Position numbers and translations under genes: made by a program
Shown: positions 62,879 through 64,000 of the stretch, piece by piece
Layout: the number at the start of each line of letters is the position of its first letter
Position numbering within the stretch: position 1 is the first letter of the stretch
NCBI GenBank assembly: GCA_022606425.2
Contig: JAHDVF020001376.1
Span: 496,001-560,000, forward strand
Reading direction: 5' to 3'
DNA length: 64,000 nt
Source of the DNA: Lepidostoma basale
Taxonomy: Eukaryota; Arthropoda; Insecta; Trichoptera; Lepidostomatidae
The notes under the pieces: generated by a model
The model's database searches: none
Seen by the model: only the letters and a program-made list of their open reading frames with translations
Told to the model about the DNA's origin: nothing

Positions 62879-63589
62879 TTGAAAAAGATCTGACCATGGC
62901 TACGATAGGAGAATAAAGTTGGGGAGGGTCGAAGCAGAGGACAGGAGGAGTTGGTGGCAAAAAATAATGTAGACCACGTCCACATCCCAAACACCTCCAA
63001 CCGGTTCATTACATTCACTTTCCGATTCCAAGTTTCACAAATATACAGATATATATGTTTAACGAATAAAATATCTATATCTACAAAACCCTGATAAAAT
63101 ACATATTTTTTCATTTGGATGTATTCCAAAAGTAGAACTAAACTATCGCACCCAAATTTTTTTCGAAAAGAGAAATTTTAGAATTTTATAAACCCCACGC
63201 GGACAGGAAAGTTTTGGGGAAAATTTCTCGTTTTAAAATATTTTATTGAATGTTCATATTTTACGTTCCTTTGAATTCTCTTTCGTTTTGCAAAGCGATA
63301 TATGTAAATATGATACAGATTTCATAGAGTTTCCACGTGAGCAGCGTTTTGTGAAATATAAGGGTTGAAAAACTCGACGGTAAAAGTCTTAAAAAGTAAG
63401 TATTTTATACTATTTGAAGAGAAAATGTAAATCGCCCAAGCTACGAGTATATGATCTCTTCTGGAGAATTCATTTTGAAAGAACATACTACAGATTTCGG
63501 GGAATATTCCGTCTTATTGAAATTTCGTGAATAATGTGATTTTCGATTCAATGTGAGCGTCAAGTTCGGAATTTTATTTTTAGATTAAT
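62879..63589. other. LINE-like trace then unassigned
   Basis: 62890-62975 shows a weak GQEELVAKNNVDHVH reading; not classifiable. TACGAGTA at 63442. Confidence 0.35.
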
Positions 63590-63782
63590 ATCCAAGTATC
63601 TCTCCGAAGGGGTTGGCAAAAATAATAGACCGCCACACTGTTGTTTCTAGAAATATTTTCTCATTCCTCAACATTCATACACAGAAGAAAGCGAGAGAAG
63701 TATGTCAGGAAAGAAAAGTGTGGAAGTCTATTCTTTCTGTCTACTCCTTCGGCGAGACTGCGTGATGGTTAGTTAGTTAGTT
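63590..63782. mobile_element. Two LINE-A 3' ends joined head to head
   Basis: Minus-strand end (TCTCCGAAGGGGTTGGCAAA ... CTCAACATTCATACAC) meets, at about 63682, a plus-strand end (AAGCGAGAGAAGTATGTCAG ... GCGTGATGGTTAGTTAG). Only the last 90-100 bp of each are present. Confidence 0.75.
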
Positions 63783-63894
63783 AGCTACGTTAAAATTAAT
63801 TCAATGTGAATGAATGTGAATGAATGGATGTTATAATGTGTAACAATGAAAAGTACTAAAATAAAAACTTTGGTGAATTATTATAAAATAATTT

Positions 63895-63938
63895 ATGTGA
63901 ATTGCATATTTCGTCTGTCTAAGGCATTATCATATTAT
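63895..63938 (-). repeat. Repeat F core fragment
   Basis: GCATATTTCGTCTGTCTAAG, GCATTATCA: the motif in minus orientation, palindrome mutated. Confidence 0.5.
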
Positions 63939-63948
63939 AATATATATA

Positions 63949-64000
63949 ACGACCTTCGTGGCAGAGTGGTCAGAAGCTCTGACTTCCATACCGAAGGTCC
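63949..64000 (+). mobile_element. SINE-S head, cut by the window edge
   Basis: ACGACCTTCGTGGCAGAGTG (A box) followed by GAAGCTCTGACTTCCATACC; the window ends before the B box. Confidence 0.75.

Noticed and set aside
1018..63782. TTAG repeats as telomeric or interstitial telomere tracts
   Set aside because: The repeat is TTAG, not the insect telomere TTAGG, is only a few units long and always directly follows the LINE-A GATGG 3' end.
1..64000. An intact virus or endogenous viral gene
   Set aside because: All RT-related readings belong to non-LTR retrotransposons (PQGS..GPLLF, Y.SEAW, RGRPRKTW motifs); no capsid, envelope or integrase reading was found.

Overview
This is a TE-rich, AT-rich window from an arthropod nuclear genome, most likely an insect (possibly Lepidoptera; the order is inferred, not shown). 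Evidence: spliced genes with TATA boxes, insect-type non-LTR retrotransposons, a D34D mariner, tRNA-derived SINEs, hAT and pogo-like MITEs. No rRNA, functional tRNA, CRISPR or bacterial operon is visible.

Host genes: I can support only two, both on the minus strand and both members of one family. The gene at 26449-28742 (exon 1 near 29144-29198) encodes a 762-aa secreted protein with a head ending in a proline-rich segment and then 20 tandem 33- or 36-residue units centred on TTWEELFAQMKDKYGQ. The gene at 42734-43211 (probable exon 1 near 45831-45860) encodes a 155-aa secreted Pro/Val-rich protein. Both have a 16-residue signal peptide, a LVQIIVN(V/I)E motif just inside the mature protein, PV..TFP.PVPE-like repeats, a start codon a few bases after a 3' splice site, and a predicted short noncoding first exon behind a TATA box. 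Function is not recognised; an extracellular structural product (silk, glue, cuticle or mucin-like) is a guess. A 67-aa ORF at 53074 is a weak third candidate.

The rest is a palimpsest of mobile DNA. Labels used here: LINE-A (3' ends with a TTAG-repeat tail, more than 20 fragments; LINE-A' are diverged relatives), LINE-B, -C, -G and -H (other non-LTR ORF2 C-termini), CR1/jockey-like fragments, SINE-S (tRNA-derived), SINE-D (about 410 bp, carrying the LINE-A 3' tail), repeat E (inverted-repeat element), repeat F and family P (elements with hammerhead-like cores, probably Penelope-like terminal repeats), repeat Z (GC-rich dispersed repeat). There is one nearly complete mariner (23289-24608) with perfect 31-bp TIRs and a frameshifted transposase, a pogo-like MITE (16540-16981), and two hAT-like elements with 8-bp TSDs (36833-37788, 55467-56063), each interrupted by a younger retroelement.

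Two signals stand out. First, the octamer TACGAGTA/TACTCGTA occurs 17 times; in three repeat copies comparison with a relative shows that it replaces a plain TA, which is what an excision footprint of an element ending in CGAG flanked by TA would look like, and the resident mariner ends in CGAG. Second, many unrelated foldback repeats share a hammerhead-ribozyme-like core (CUGANGA-like box, one extra base, stem II, GAA, a palindromic stem III such as ACAUGU, ACAGCUGU, ACUAGU or ACCGGU, then C) in which stems I and II differ in sequence between families but keep pairing.
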